Made by a program: the position numbers and the translations under genes. From positions 7,273,501 through 7,337,500 of the forward strand of contig JANTQA010000063.1 of the NCBI GenBank assembly GCA_027625915.1: DNA of 64,000 nucleotides, read 5' to 3'. The notes below the pieces were generated by a model. The model was not told the origin of the DNA. It was given only the letters and a program-made list of their open reading frames with translations, and did not search any database. This document shows positions 10,562 through 21,900 of this stretch, piece after piece (the first letter of the stretch is position 1; each line of letters opens with the position of its first letter). Origin of the DNA: Anaeramoeba flamelloides (Eukaryota; Metamonada; Anaeramoebidae).

Positions 10562-13500
10562 AAGTTTCCCAAATCTTGTTTTCGCAAAATCCCAGCACAA
10601 GATACCAACTCGACAGCAAAAACCCAGCACAGGTAACGACTTGACAGATAATACGGAAAGTCCAATTCGGTTCACTTTGGTTGGCTTCAGATCGCATTCG
10701 TTGGATTCAGTTCTCTACAGTTGCATAAGTCCAGCCCAATTCGTTTTAGATCTGATCATTAATAAGTTTGGTTAGGTTAGTCATGACCAAGTCCACCAAT
10801 TCTTATAATGGTTTTTTCCCCCTTTTGCCTCCCCAAACACCTAAAAAAACAAAAAGAGGAGGAACCTAAGGAAACCAAACAACTTAAAAAGGGAAATTTG
10901 GAAAAGGTAAAAAGTATAAAAAATAAAAAAAATCATTTATTATGAAGAATCAATTAATGATAATTAGTAATTTTGTGTATTTAAATAGTTTTAAGAAGAT
11001 TGAATATATTGAAGAGATTTTAAAAAAATTACCCCTCTTTTTGGAAATAGCTTATATATATATATATATTATTATTATTACATAAAATTTACAGAATCTA
11101 ACCTTAAAAAATATCTACAAAAAAAAAAAAAAAGTAAAAAAAAAAAAAACGAAAAATCTCAAGTTAAAATTAACATTATTTTTTAAACTTACCAACCCAC
11201 TCTATAATTTCCCTTATTTGCTTAAAAATAAATATGTAATACAAAGATTAAAAAATTGAAACCAAAAAATAATGAGATTTTTTTGAAAAACTCAGTAGCT
11301 CTGTTAAACAATTTTAAGAGTTTTTCTTTAAAAATATTTGTATCCACTTTTTTTTATTTGAAATAGCAACATTAAAAAAACATTTCATATATAAATTAAT
11401 GGTATTTTTCTAAAAAAATGAAAAAAAAAAAATAAATAAATATAAATAAATAAATAAAAAGTTATAGTGACTATGATGTCGTTGATAATGATGATTTAAG
11501 TTGGAAAGTAAGAAGAGCAAGTGTTAAATGCTTTTTAGCATTAATAAGAACCAATCCTAGGCAAGTAGTTAAACATTTTGTAAACATTTTTACATTGTTG
11601 ATCTCATGTTTTAAAGAGCATGATTCGAATGTAAAAAGTCAAATTTTCGAAACCTTTTCTGAATTACTTGAACAAATAAAATTAATGAATATTAATTATT
11701 CTGAAAACCCAAAAATCCAAGATATTGTTCAAAACAATACAGAAAAGATTATGAGGTTATTACAAGTTCAAATTTTAAATAAGGACAAAAATAATAAAAA
11801 TGAAAATATTGTTTCATGTTTGAAAATTACCTCATTATTATTCGAATTATTTCCACATATAAACGAACCATTTTTAGATAAAATAATGGAAGGTATACTT
11901 TTTACACTAGAAGAAAAAAATAATTCAAATACTGATATTACAATGGAAGCTCTACATTGCTTAAAGATTGTTATTTCTAAGGGAGAAAGGGAATTAATAT
12001 TCAATTACTTAGAAAAAATATTTACAAAGGTTGGAAATTCGATAAAATCTCAATTTCAACGTATTTCTGTAGAAGGGCTCCAAATTTTTAATAAACTTGC
12101 ATTAAAAATACCTAAAAATTCAATTAATAACACCCAAAAAGAAGAGGAGGAGGAGGAGGAAAACGCAATTAATATTGAAGATGATGATGATGAAGACGAA
12201 GATGATGATGAAAATGATATTGAAAATACATGGAAAAAATATGGAATCAAATTACATTCAATTACGTTAAATGTACTACGCTCCAAAAATACAGACCCAG
12301 TTGTCAAAGAATCATCAATTGTTGTATTAGGTACAATTATTTCCAAATTTGGTAATATACTAACTAAAGACCTTCCAGAAACATTTGAATTACTTTATGA
12401 AAGATTAGTTAATGAAATTACACGCTTAACAACTTTAAAATCATTTAGAATTATTGCAATTTCAAAATTGGATTTTTCAATGAAATCTATTATCAACAAA
12501 TTAATCACACAATTAATAACTTTACTTCGCCAAAAAAAGAGAGAATTTAGAAGTTGGTCTCTTCGAACCCTGACTTCAATTTTTAAACACCATTCAAATG
12601 AAATCACTGAAAATGTTTTTGATGAATTATTTTCTGAAATGGAAAAATTAATTGTTGACCAAGATATGCATTTATCCCATATTACTATTCGCTGTGTATA
12701 CACTATATTGGAGCATAATAGAAATACTATTGATTTAATTTTGGAAAAAATTTTACCCAAAGTTCATATTTTAATCCAAAGCCCATTATTCCAAGGAATT
12801 CCTGCTCAAGTAATTTTTTTTTTTTAATTTTTATATATATTTTTTTTTATTTTGTAATTCCTTTTTATTTTTACTCTCAACAAACCAAATTTGTTTCATT
12901 TATAAAGTTGTAAAAAAAAATTGAAGATCATAGGTAAATAAAATATAATATTCTTAAATTCAAATACATTCCTTACAAACTTGTTATCAATAAATAAAAA
13001 AAAAAAACTAAGAATTTTCGACTATAAAAAGATCACAAAATTAATTGTTATTATTATTATTTTTTATAAGAAATTTGCTAATTTAATTTCTTTATATTAT
13101 TTTACTTTTTATTTTATTTTACATTATTTATCTAATTTGAAACTAAAAAAAAAAACTTTAAAAAAATAGACAACTTTAAAATTTTTTGAATATTTAATGA
13201 ATTATGATCCAAATTATTTACCATTTGAAAAATTAAAAAACCCACTTTATGAAATTATTGAAAACCAAAATGATAAATCTTTATTAGTCCCACAATTTTT
13301 TATTTCAATAGCCAAAGTCTTAGCAACTTTAATCTTTAACATTCCAGAAGAGTTAAGTAATCAAGAAATTATTAACTTGTCAAAACAAATTGATCATAAA
13401 GAAGAAAAATATTCATTGTTTGCAATTTATGCGATAGGAGAAATTGGGAAATTAAAGGACTTATCAACACATAAAGATTTACAAAAGCTGTTATTGTCAT

Positions 13501-14663
13501 GCTTTGAAAACGAATCAAATCTAGTTAAAGCAGCTGCTTCATCATCATTTGGCAACATATCTAGCGGTAATATCATCTTCTTTTTACCATTTGTAATCAA
13601 GACTATCCAAGAATCAACAAAGCATCAATACTTAACATTTAGATCACTTAAAGAGATCATTACCAATATTGATCCAGAAAATCCACAGTCAATAAAAAAA
13701 ATTGAAAATCATATAGACATTATTTTAGAATTGTTATTCAACAATTGTGAAAACGAAAATGAAGGAACTCGCAAGGTTGTATCGGAATGCCTGGGGAAAT
13801 TTTCCTTATTAGATCCAAAAAAATTTATTCCAAAATTAAAAGACAAATTGGAAACACAATCACCAATCGTCAAGCAAACAATTATCAGTGCAGTGAAGTT
13901 TATGATCCATAAAGACAAAACAGCTGCAGATCCAATATTGAAAGAATACATAGAATATTTCCTCTTGGGACTTAGAGATGAAAATTATAAAGTAAGGCTT
14001 GCAGCTTTGGTCACCCTTAATTTCACTTTAAACACAAAGCCAACCATATTGAAAAAGGTCATTAACAAATTTTTACCTAATTTATATGAAGAAACAAAGG
14101 TGAAGAAGGATTTAGTGCAAATCGTTAAAATTGGCCAACTTGAAAATGTAATAGATAAAGGACTAGAAAATAGGAAATCTGCCTTTGATACAATGATAAT
14201 CTTATTACGAAATTCTTATGAACTATTGAACCTTTCCCGATTTATCGAAGTAATCATAAACGGCTTATCAGATATCAACCATGAAGTCATCATTCAGATC
14301 AATAATCTTATTTTGAAATTATTACAAAAAAATAAGCAAATAATTAAAACACATATAGACCAATTTTCAGAGGGATATAAAAAAAACCCATTAAAAGTTA
14401 GACCCAAATCAGATGTTAGAAGAGACCAACAAATACATGAAGAAATGGCTTACTCATCTTTAAAAGTCATTTTCCAAATTTCTCAATTTGCTGAATCAGC
14501 AAAATCAAACTCTTTTAACCATTTAATGCAAAATGTCATTAGAAATGATGAATTTATGAACAATAAATTTACTTTACTTGAATCAAACTTTGACGAAAAT
14601 TCATTTGAAGTGGACTGGTCGTTAAACGAATTTAATGAACCTAGTTTACAATCTTATTATTAA
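4886..14663 (+). CDS. CAND1: CAND1, cullin-associated NEDD8-dissociated protein (seven exons)
   Basis: Exons 4886-5079, 5253-5466, 5611-5767, 8769-9013, 9165-9409, 11468-12809 and 13170-14663 join into 1296 codons plus TAA; animal CAND1 has about 1230 residues. All six introns are GT-AG, and the phases agree. The product is a HEAT-repeat solenoid that wraps unneddylated cullin-RBX1 and exchanges substrate receptors. It aligns from end to end: DIRYMAISDLNNGLEEDKL near the N terminus, LSWKVRRAS at the start of exon 6, NEITRLTTLKSF, and SSFGNISSGN and VSECLGKFSLLDP in exon 7. Acidic loops lie at about residues 312-352, where CAND1 normally has one, and at about 576-604. Introns 3 (3.0 kb) and 5 (2.1 kb) hold transposon relics. 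AATAAA overlaps the stop codon. Confidence 0.93.
5977..6198. mobile_element. Family C MITE, copy C1
   Basis: This 222-bp element has terminal inverted repeats of about 45 bp. The left arm contains acaaaattttcattcggctt; the right arm is its reverse complement, with aagctgaatgaaaattttgt. Both ends abut TA (ttTActgttaatt and aaatagTAtt), fitting a Tc1/mariner-type TA target. It has no coding capacity. Related copies are at 42310-42534 and, interrupted, at about 40132-41335. Confidence 0.65.
6200..6370 (+). pseudogene. Coding-like fragment in CAND1 intron 3
   Basis: A short open stretch directly after the C1 element encodes a peptide containing VYSHHCGFSPDSRIVILY and then NGLMKVFFSQ. The SPDSR-type segment resembles a WD40 blade, and base composition is more coding-like than in the rest of the intron. 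It is preceded by a stop, has no ATG start, and ends at CAG|GT, so it may be a stray exon or a captured gene piece. It is in frame with nothing in CAND1, and I cannot name the parent gene. Confidence 0.25.
9560..9625. repeat. (CA)n(TA)n microsatellite
   Basis: About 52 bp of alternating AC, with one interruption near 9575, run straight into about 12 bp of alternating TA. It lies in CAND1 intron 5. Confidence 0.9.
10112..10924 (-). mobile_element. LINE-tailed chimeric insertion with 16-bp target-site duplication
   Basis: Read on the minus strand, the insertion is a less AT-rich body (10925 down to about 10560), then an A45 tract (10515-10559), then a linker, then about 270 bp (10380 down to 10112) matching the 3' end of the LINE at 51655-54124, ending in an (AAT)n-like tail. 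The 16-mer aaaaaaaatcatttat flanks it at 10096-10111 and 10925-10940, and repeat E2 provides the empty site. This is the signature of target-primed reverse transcription. The body shows no sustained protein-like frame. It could be a SINE-like unit borrowing the LINE tail, a template-switch product or a nested insertion. Confidence 0.6.
10515..10559. repeat. T45 homopolymer
   Basis: Forty-five uninterrupted T on the plus strand, read as A45 in the orientation of the LINE-tailed insertion. It sits inside the insertion, not at its end. Confidence 0.9.
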
Positions 14664-14681
14664 ATAAAGTATTTTTTAAAA

Positions 14682-14712
<31 letters not shown>

Positions 14713-15965
14713 CTTTTATTTTCATTACATACGTAACTTTTGGATATAAAAGTTTTATTTTTAAAAAATTTCGTTTTATTTGATTTTGAAAAAAATAAGA
14801 TTACAAATCAATTTGATTTTCGAAAATAATTTGATGTTTATAATTGTAGTATTAAATTTCCTTAATACTGAAAATAGGATAAAATGTAAATGAAAATAAT
14901 AATAATAATATATACATTATAATGATTGATATAGCTAAATAGTTTTGATTTAATTAAAACTTAAAATAATAAGAAAAACAAAAAAACAATTATTTTCAAA
15001 AAAAATTAATGAGAATTTTTTATAAAAAATATTATCAAGGAGAAGGACTTTGTATATTCTAAGGGGGTAATTTATCATTTATTATATTTACTCTAATTTC
15101 ATAGTTCCCTTTTTTTAACAAAATATATCACAAACAAATCAATGTCGAATTTTTGAGCTGATTAAATCTTAATTCTTAGAAGTAATATAAAAAATTTAAA
15201 TCAGAAATGAAATTAAATTTATGGAATAATAATACCTTGTATTAAATCCTAGTAAAGATAATAATAAAGATATCAAAAGAGTTATCAAAAAATAAATATT
15301 TTGATATTTTTTATAATAATGAATCAATGAAATTAATTTCCTCTTACTTCTGTTAGGTTTTAATTTAATTTAAGAAATAAAATTAAAACTTCAAAAATTT
15401 TCTTTTTATTTCCAAAATTAAAAAAAATCTAACGGCATTCTTTCCAGAATTCAATGGAATTGAGTACAATCAAACATTTTTCTCCATTCTTTTGAATTCT
15501 GGTAAAATTTTCGTTAAGTTTTCTCAAGTTTTCTGTTTATTTATAAAATCGATAGATTTTCGTTAGGTTTTTTTTAATTTTGAGAAATAAAAAGAAACTG
15601 TTAATAAATTTTCTTTTTATTTCTTAAATTAAAAAAAACCTAGAACACATTACAAATAAAACATAAAACCTCAAGAAAACCACCTTTAACCTTTCCAGAA
15701 TTTAAAAGAATTGAGTAAAATAAAAGATTTTTATACATTCTCTCAAATTAAAAAAAAATCTAGCAACTTGAAGGCACTCTGCAGCACTTGTCAACTTTTT
15801 CCTAACTTCTAATTTTTTTTATCGAAATTTCAATAAAGAACCATAATGTTCTTTAACTTGAACCAATGTAAAAATAAATAAAAGTATTCAAGATTCTTTA
15901 TTTTGAATAATATCAAAGATATTATTCTTATATTTTTGTAAATTTGAATTAAATTCTTGAATCCA
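14664..15965. other. CAND1 3' flank, AT-rich
   Basis: No gene is seen. Around 15350-15770 several short palindromic segments alternate forms of gttaggtttt and its complement with ttccagaattcaa-type motifs, suggesting degraded fold-back elements. An exact element border could not be set. Confidence 0.4.
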
Positions 15966-15969
15966 ATTT

Positions 15970-17105
15970 ATTAGATTTTCTCATTAAAATGGACAGAAAC
16001 GCAAAAAAAATGATAGATATCATCATCAATTTACAAGTTAAAATATATCTAACTCAATTGTAAGAAAAAAATTTTAATTTATTTTTATCATAAACATATA
16101 AATATCTGTTTATCTAATTTGTGAAATTTCACCATTTTAATAGGGTAATAAAACACTTCCAAATTATTTTGATATACATTTGGGAAAAGTTTCAGATTTC
16201 GCCAATAAATTAAAAAAAGTGTAACAAAAACTTAGAAATAATAATAAAGAATTATCGAATATTAATTTATGACAAATAATTTGAAAAATTAGATTATTAA
16301 AATCTTTTAATTCATTCAACCATTAACATATTGATGAGAAATATATAATAATAAAATAATAACTTTAATTATTTAAAATCTTGGATAAATACATTTCCTA
16401 CTGAGATATGTTCAATAAATAGAAACACTCCAGTTCTTATTTATAAAACAAATTTAAATAGGAAAATTTAGTTATTTCGGTACAAAATATAAAATTTAAA
16501 TTCAAAAAAAAACAAAAAATTTTGCTCTGCCTTATCTTGAAAAATTAATAAAATCCAACCAAATGATTAATATTTAAATTAATTCCAATTCAACAAATTT
16601 CAAATTTAGAAAATAAATTTGTAATTATAAATAATATTGGCGAGATTTGAAAAGTCTCAAGGTACAAAAATATTTCAAAATTATAAAAAATCATAATTAT
16701 ATATTAAAAACCCGAAAATATTTTAGTTATCCCTCAAGCTCAACAATTCTAAAATTCAGAATATTTTTTAACAGCTTAAAAAGATATTAAAATATAATAA
16801 AAAAAAAATACAAATAATTTATGTTATTTATGTTTAAAATATAAACAAATATAAAAATAGAGAAACTATTGAATGTTTATAAATGTGTCATTCCTACTAT
16901 GAAAAAAATAGTTTAACATTTCTAAATAAATTAAAAGAAATGAAAACTTTAATGAAATAATATTAAACTGTGATAATTTAAGATTTTTTGCATTAATTTA
17001 CATTCTTAAATTCTAGGATTTTTATTCTTAAAAGTCTAAAATAATATTAAAATATATAAACATCTAGAGTGTAATTTACACTTATTCTTCAGTAATAATT
17101 ATCTA
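15970..17105 (+). mobile_element. LINE fragment in plus orientation (3' third)
   Basis: This stretch matches the reverse complement of the LINE at 51655-54124 from just after its FADD reverse-transcriptase box to its 3' end. Shared landmarks are CSINRNTPVLIYKTN near 16410-16460, the ccctcaagctcaacaattct segment near 16730, the remains of the Cys-rich tail near 16820-16910, and the terminal ctagagtgtaatttacac at 17064-17081. Many stops and indels show it is dead. Its 5' limit is approximate. Confidence 0.65.
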
Positions 17106-17182
17106 TGATTTTTTATTTTTTATTTTTACTTGATTGATTTAGAATTACATTGATTTCCATTTTTTTATTGATATGAAAATCT

Positions 17183-18490
17183 ATTAAGGTATTTCCAAAA
17201 AGTTGGGAATTTTTTTTTATATTTCATAAAAAATCATCTTTTTTAGTGAAAGTATTCATTAATTGGCATTACCAAATTAAGTTTAATATTAATACCGATT
17301 GAATAAATGGTTAGTGTATTGATTTCAAAATATGATGAATGAAATATTCCCAAAAAATGAAAAAAAAAAATAGCACTTTTTTTGTGCTGAAAACAATGTA
17401 AGACCAATTTCAATAAAAAACTGAAAATATGGAAAGGGTACAATTGATTTTTTAAATACCAAAATGTAGTTCTATGTTTTCAATTATATTGAAAATTTTT
17501 TGAGATTAAACAAGTTAAGAAAATTGTTTTTTTGAAACAAAAAGACAACAATAAATACCCATTTTAACTCCTAAAAAATATCAGATAAAATCGAGATCAG
17601 AAAATTTCATATCTTTTATTTATTTAATACAATACTAAAAAACAAATTGAATTATTACCAAGAATCAATAAAAGATGGTTAATAATTATGGATGTTTAAA
17701 TAATTTTTTGAAGATTGTATTTTTATAAAGATATATTTTAAAATAAATTTGCCCCAATTTATTGGAAATAAACTCTGTTTCAGTCAAAGGAGCCCAATTT
17801 TTTTTTCAAATATCAATTATTTTATATAATTGACCTTTGAAGAACAAATAAGAAATAAGCAGAATAATACACACCAAAGAATTGTTGATATATCTCTGAA
17901 AGAAAACTAATTAATCAATAAATTTTCTTAAAAATTGAAAAACTCAAATTCTTAGGGCCCTATTGAGAAAAACAAGGATGTTTGTTTTGAACTTCTACTG
18001 GTATTTGAATAATAAATATGAAACATTTTTCACTTCATTTTCCATACTTTTCTTTTAGAAATTAAGCCCCCAAACAAGGTTTTTTGGTATTTGTGGACTC
18101 TATTTGAAAAAGGAAATGAAAATGAAGTGAAAATTTTTCACATTTATTAAACAAATATCCAGATCAAAGATCGAATTGAATTGCAATAGAAATCAATAGA
18201 TTTCTCAACAATCTTTAGATGGTTTCAATGACATTAGAATAACACGTTTTTACTAAGTGACTATTGATCTTGCAATAAAAAAAATTTTGCAACTGAATTA
18301 GGTTTAAAAAAAAAAACGCTAAAAAAAAACAAAAATGTGCAGAAATGTGAAAAAATGATTTCAATTATGAAAATTTCCAAAATAAAATTTTTCTTCTAAT
18401 ATCTATGCAAACCCTTTAAAAACGTGTATTATACCATTGCAACTGTGCCCCTTTGACTGAAAAATAGTTTAGCTTATATTTGGTATCTAT
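17183..18490 (+). repeat. Dispersed repeat E, copy E2 (split by element A1)
   Basis: 17183-17770 is homologous to both halves of E1 but has no LINE-tailed insertion between them. It resumes at 18470 (TAgcttatat) after element A1. The two copies therefore give each other's empty sites. Confidence 0.65.
17771..18469 (+). mobile_element. Family A non-autonomous element, copy A1
   Basis: A 699-bp element with inverted ends aactctgtttcagtcaaagg and, as reverse complement on the right, aactatttttcagtcaaagg. It is flanked by TA on both sides (17769-17770 and 18470-18471), and repeat E1 shows the empty site ggaaaTAgcttatat. Inside are sub-terminal palindromes such as cacttcattttccatac against its complement. 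It has no transposase frame. The TA duplication points to mobilisation by a Tc1/mariner-type enzyme encoded elsewhere. Confidence 0.75.
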
Positions 18491-18964
18491 TTCATCCCTT
18501 ATTAATTAAAGTATTCATTTATTTTGTTAAAGAAATGATTTTAAAAATTCACTTCAATATAAACCGAGACACTCAAAAATGGTAAAATATCCCAACACTT
18601 TTAAAACTAAAAGACAGTTTGATGACATTATCTTGTCATTATTCAAGGATATAAGATTTTGTTAAAAGTTATTTTATTTTTTTCAAACAAAAAATATTGT
18701 GATACCCAAATCTTTTAACATCAAAATTGAAGGAATATCTCATTCAACAATATAAATCAACAACAATTCAAAAAAACAAAATAAATACTTGTATGAATTT
18801 TTTTCTCATTTATGTGTTGTCACTTTTTTTTTTTAAAAAAAAAAATAGCTCTAAAAAAAAACGAAGGAAATGAATAAAAAAAAAAAAATAAAAAAATAAA
18901 AAAAAAATATTTAAAATAAAGAGAAGAATAATCGAAAAACCATTTAGGTAATTAAATGAATAAT

Positions 18965-21900
18965 TTAATTTTTATCACAAACAACTTTTTTCAGATGATT
19001 CATGAAAACTTGAAAACTCACATCATCGGTTAAACCAGAATTTTGATTTTCTTCACTGAATTGGTTATTTGAAGAAGAAGAAGGGTTTAATCTAGAGAGC
19101 AAGAATCTCGCTGGACTTGATCCCTGGTCACATTCGATAAATCTTGGGTAAGGGAATCTATTTGACATTATTACTTGTGCTTCCTGTTTAGGAAGTTCTA
19201 AAAAGGAGGCGAAATCTTTATACTCTTCCATTTCGTGATAGCCTTGCTTGATCCAATTTTTGATTTGTTTACCACGATGTATCAAAACCAAAAAGAAGGT
19301 ATCCAATAATAATACGTTATCCTTTTGAATCGAGCCCATATTTAATAGAACAGGGCTTGGTGGTCCATTCATTGAATATGATTGTAAAATTGGTTGAAAC
19401 ATCAGGATTGAATTGGAAACGTTTTCGTTATACAGGGAATGCGAAAAATAAGTTGTTTCATCGGGGCTGTCACCAAAAATATTTAAGAAATGACTCCTTC
19501 GGAGATGATACATGAATTGTGGATAATAAGAAAAATAAGGAGAAAGTTGGAAACTGGAAATTCCACTTTTATCAAAATAAGCAAATTTTTTACAAACTTG
19601 GATTAACGATTTATCTAACCACCTTAAAACAGAACCAGTTTTTTCAGTTTTCGTCCTTTCGACTGCTAATCTTGATACTATAACGGCTGCAGTTTCTTGG
19701 TCAAATGACTGTTTAAGCATTCCTGCATTTGAAGCAAAATCGCCGAAAAGATGTCCAGATGTTGTTACCCTTACTCTAATTTTGCCATCTGAATCATATG
19801 ATATTGTTTTAAATTGAACAAGACCGATTTTTTTTGGTTGAATTGGTGTTTTTTCATCATTGATCACTGAAAAATAAAATGCAAAATTTTTTCGTGGATC
19901 TAGTGTATTAATTTTCCATCTATTTGTTTTACCAATACCAACAGAAAACTGTTTAGTATTTTTGAATTTTTTTTTTTTTTTTTTATTTTTATTTTTATTT
20001 TTATTTTTATTTTTAATTTTTAATTTTTATTTGGTGAATAATAATTATTATTTCATTGTTTGATAAAATAAAGAATATATATGAAGAGTAAGGAATTATC
20101 AAATAAATTCAAAATATGAGAGGAATTGAATTGTTTATTTTTAAAATAAACTAAAATTCAAAATTTAGATACAGACGAATTATTGTCGAAAATAAACATA
20201 AAAGAAATCTATGATGTTACCATAGAATACATTTATGGCCAATATGACTCAACATGACTTTACAAAAAAAGGAGTTCAAAACTCAAATAACTTTCGATCA
20301 CACAAATTCACCTAAATTCCACCAATTTTCAACTTTTTTTTCCATCTATTTTTAAATTGATAACCAATTTATACTTTTTCTGTAATTTTTAAATTCTTTT
20401 TATTTTTTATCTTTCTTTTTGTACAGACTCTTTATTTCAATTTTGTTTTAGAAAACTAAATTAAGTTTCAAATGCTTCTAATGACTGTATCTATTTTAGA
20501 CGCTCTTTGAATTGTAAGTTATAAATTTAATCACTTCAAAATTCTCTCATTACTAAATTAAATGTTTCTTTCACTTAACCCTTAACAGTAACAATAAAAT
20601 TCAAAATTTTTATTTTTTTCCATTTTTCCCCTGGTTAAATCTTCTTTATATTGGGAAGAAGAGTTACAAAGGAAAAAGATCAAGTGGTTACTTGCTAATA
20701 CTATGACACTAAAACACCAAAGTATGAGTAACTTGAAAAAAAAAAACTAAAAAGAAAAGGCTAAAAGTGACCAAAGGTTTAAAGCAAAATGAGATCAAAA
20801 AAAAAAAGAAAATACAACAATTAAATAACGATCTCCAAGTGAACATTCATGATCAATTATCAAATTATTAAATCAAGCAAAAGTATCGTGGCTGTGATTT
20901 TGGGAAGTTCTTAATTAAAGATAGCATTGCTTGTTTTTTTTTTTTTTTTTTTTGATATTTTACCAATTGCTTCTTATAAACCTCCTTTTTAAATCACAAT
21001 TTTTTTTCTTTTTCTTTTTTCCTTTTTTCTTTTCAATTTTTTGCTTTTACTTTTTAAACATAAAAATAATTTGGGACCTGTCTTCCCCTTAAACAATCGT
21101 GAAATCTAGGATTTTATGCTTAAATTAACTTTTAGGAAATTTAAGGAAAAGGACATTTAGAGTGTAATATACAATTCTTCCATCAATAAATAAAAATTTA
21201 AAATTTTTAGCAAACTTAAACCATCTAAAAGAAATAAAAATACAATATTTTCATTCAATTTAAAAATATTTTTGATTTTTTAAATATATGATTATCATTT
21301 TTTTTTCTTTTTTTGTTTTTATTTTCATTTTTTTGACAAATTATCTGACCTGTTTTGTTTGATCTAAAAAAATTTTTTTGGAATGATTGATATTTGGTTA
21401 AATCGAGTTTCTTTTAAATAGAAAAACTCAAATAAAAATTACTTTATAGTGTATCTAATACTTTGATCAATATTTATTAATATAATTTTAACAAATTTAC
21501 AAATACTTGTATTTTGTTGTGACCGCTCCAAAATTAAATAAAAAAAAAGATTAAATAAAGAGAAAGAAATTCAATCGAAAAAATAAAATGTACCTTTTCA
21601 TTTATTTTTGCTTTACCAGTTTTTTTAGATTTTTCAGCATTCCCAATTAATCCAAGAATTTGTAATTCTGATGTAGTATTTACTTCTAAAAATGCGTTAA
21701 ATCCTGTTTCTAGAATTACTTGTTCTTCTTCTTGCTCTTGCTGTTGCTGTTGCTGTATTTTTTTTTTATTTTTAAATAAATATAAAAAGCTATTTAAAAA
21801 GATATCTGAATTGAATTTATCAGTAATTAATAATTCGCCTCCAGTTTTGGAAATCAAAGTTCTCATTTCATAGCAGCCCACTTGATCGAAAGAACATCCA

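Larger units (their letters stand above)
9635..11060 (+). repeat. Dispersed repeat E, copy E1 (split by an insertion)
   Basis: 9635-10111 and 10925-11060 match, in order and orientation, the repeat at 17183-17770. Shared landmarks are ggcatttccaaaa / aggtatttccaaaa at the left end, aatatt(t/c)ccaaaaaatgaa, ccaatttcaataaaaaa and atttcatatctt. E1 is interrupted at 10112-10924 by the LINE-tailed insertion; E2 lacks it. The right end reads ggaaatagcttatat, which is the unoccupied version of the site into which element A1 has jumped in E2. Confidence 0.65.
9410..11467 (+). other. CAND1 intron 5 (2.1 kb)
   Basis: The donor ga|gtaaat and acceptor tatag|tgac restore CAND1 in phase 2 across the acidic loop. 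The intron holds a (CA)n(TA)n microsatellite, repeat copy E1, and a chimeric LINE-tailed insertion inside E1. Confidence 0.8.

Noticed and set aside
10436-10775. Open frames across the T45 tract, reading as poly-Phe or poly-Lys
   Set aside because: They exist only because a homopolymer has no stops; the flanks lack protein-like composition and lie in a retro-insertion within an intron.
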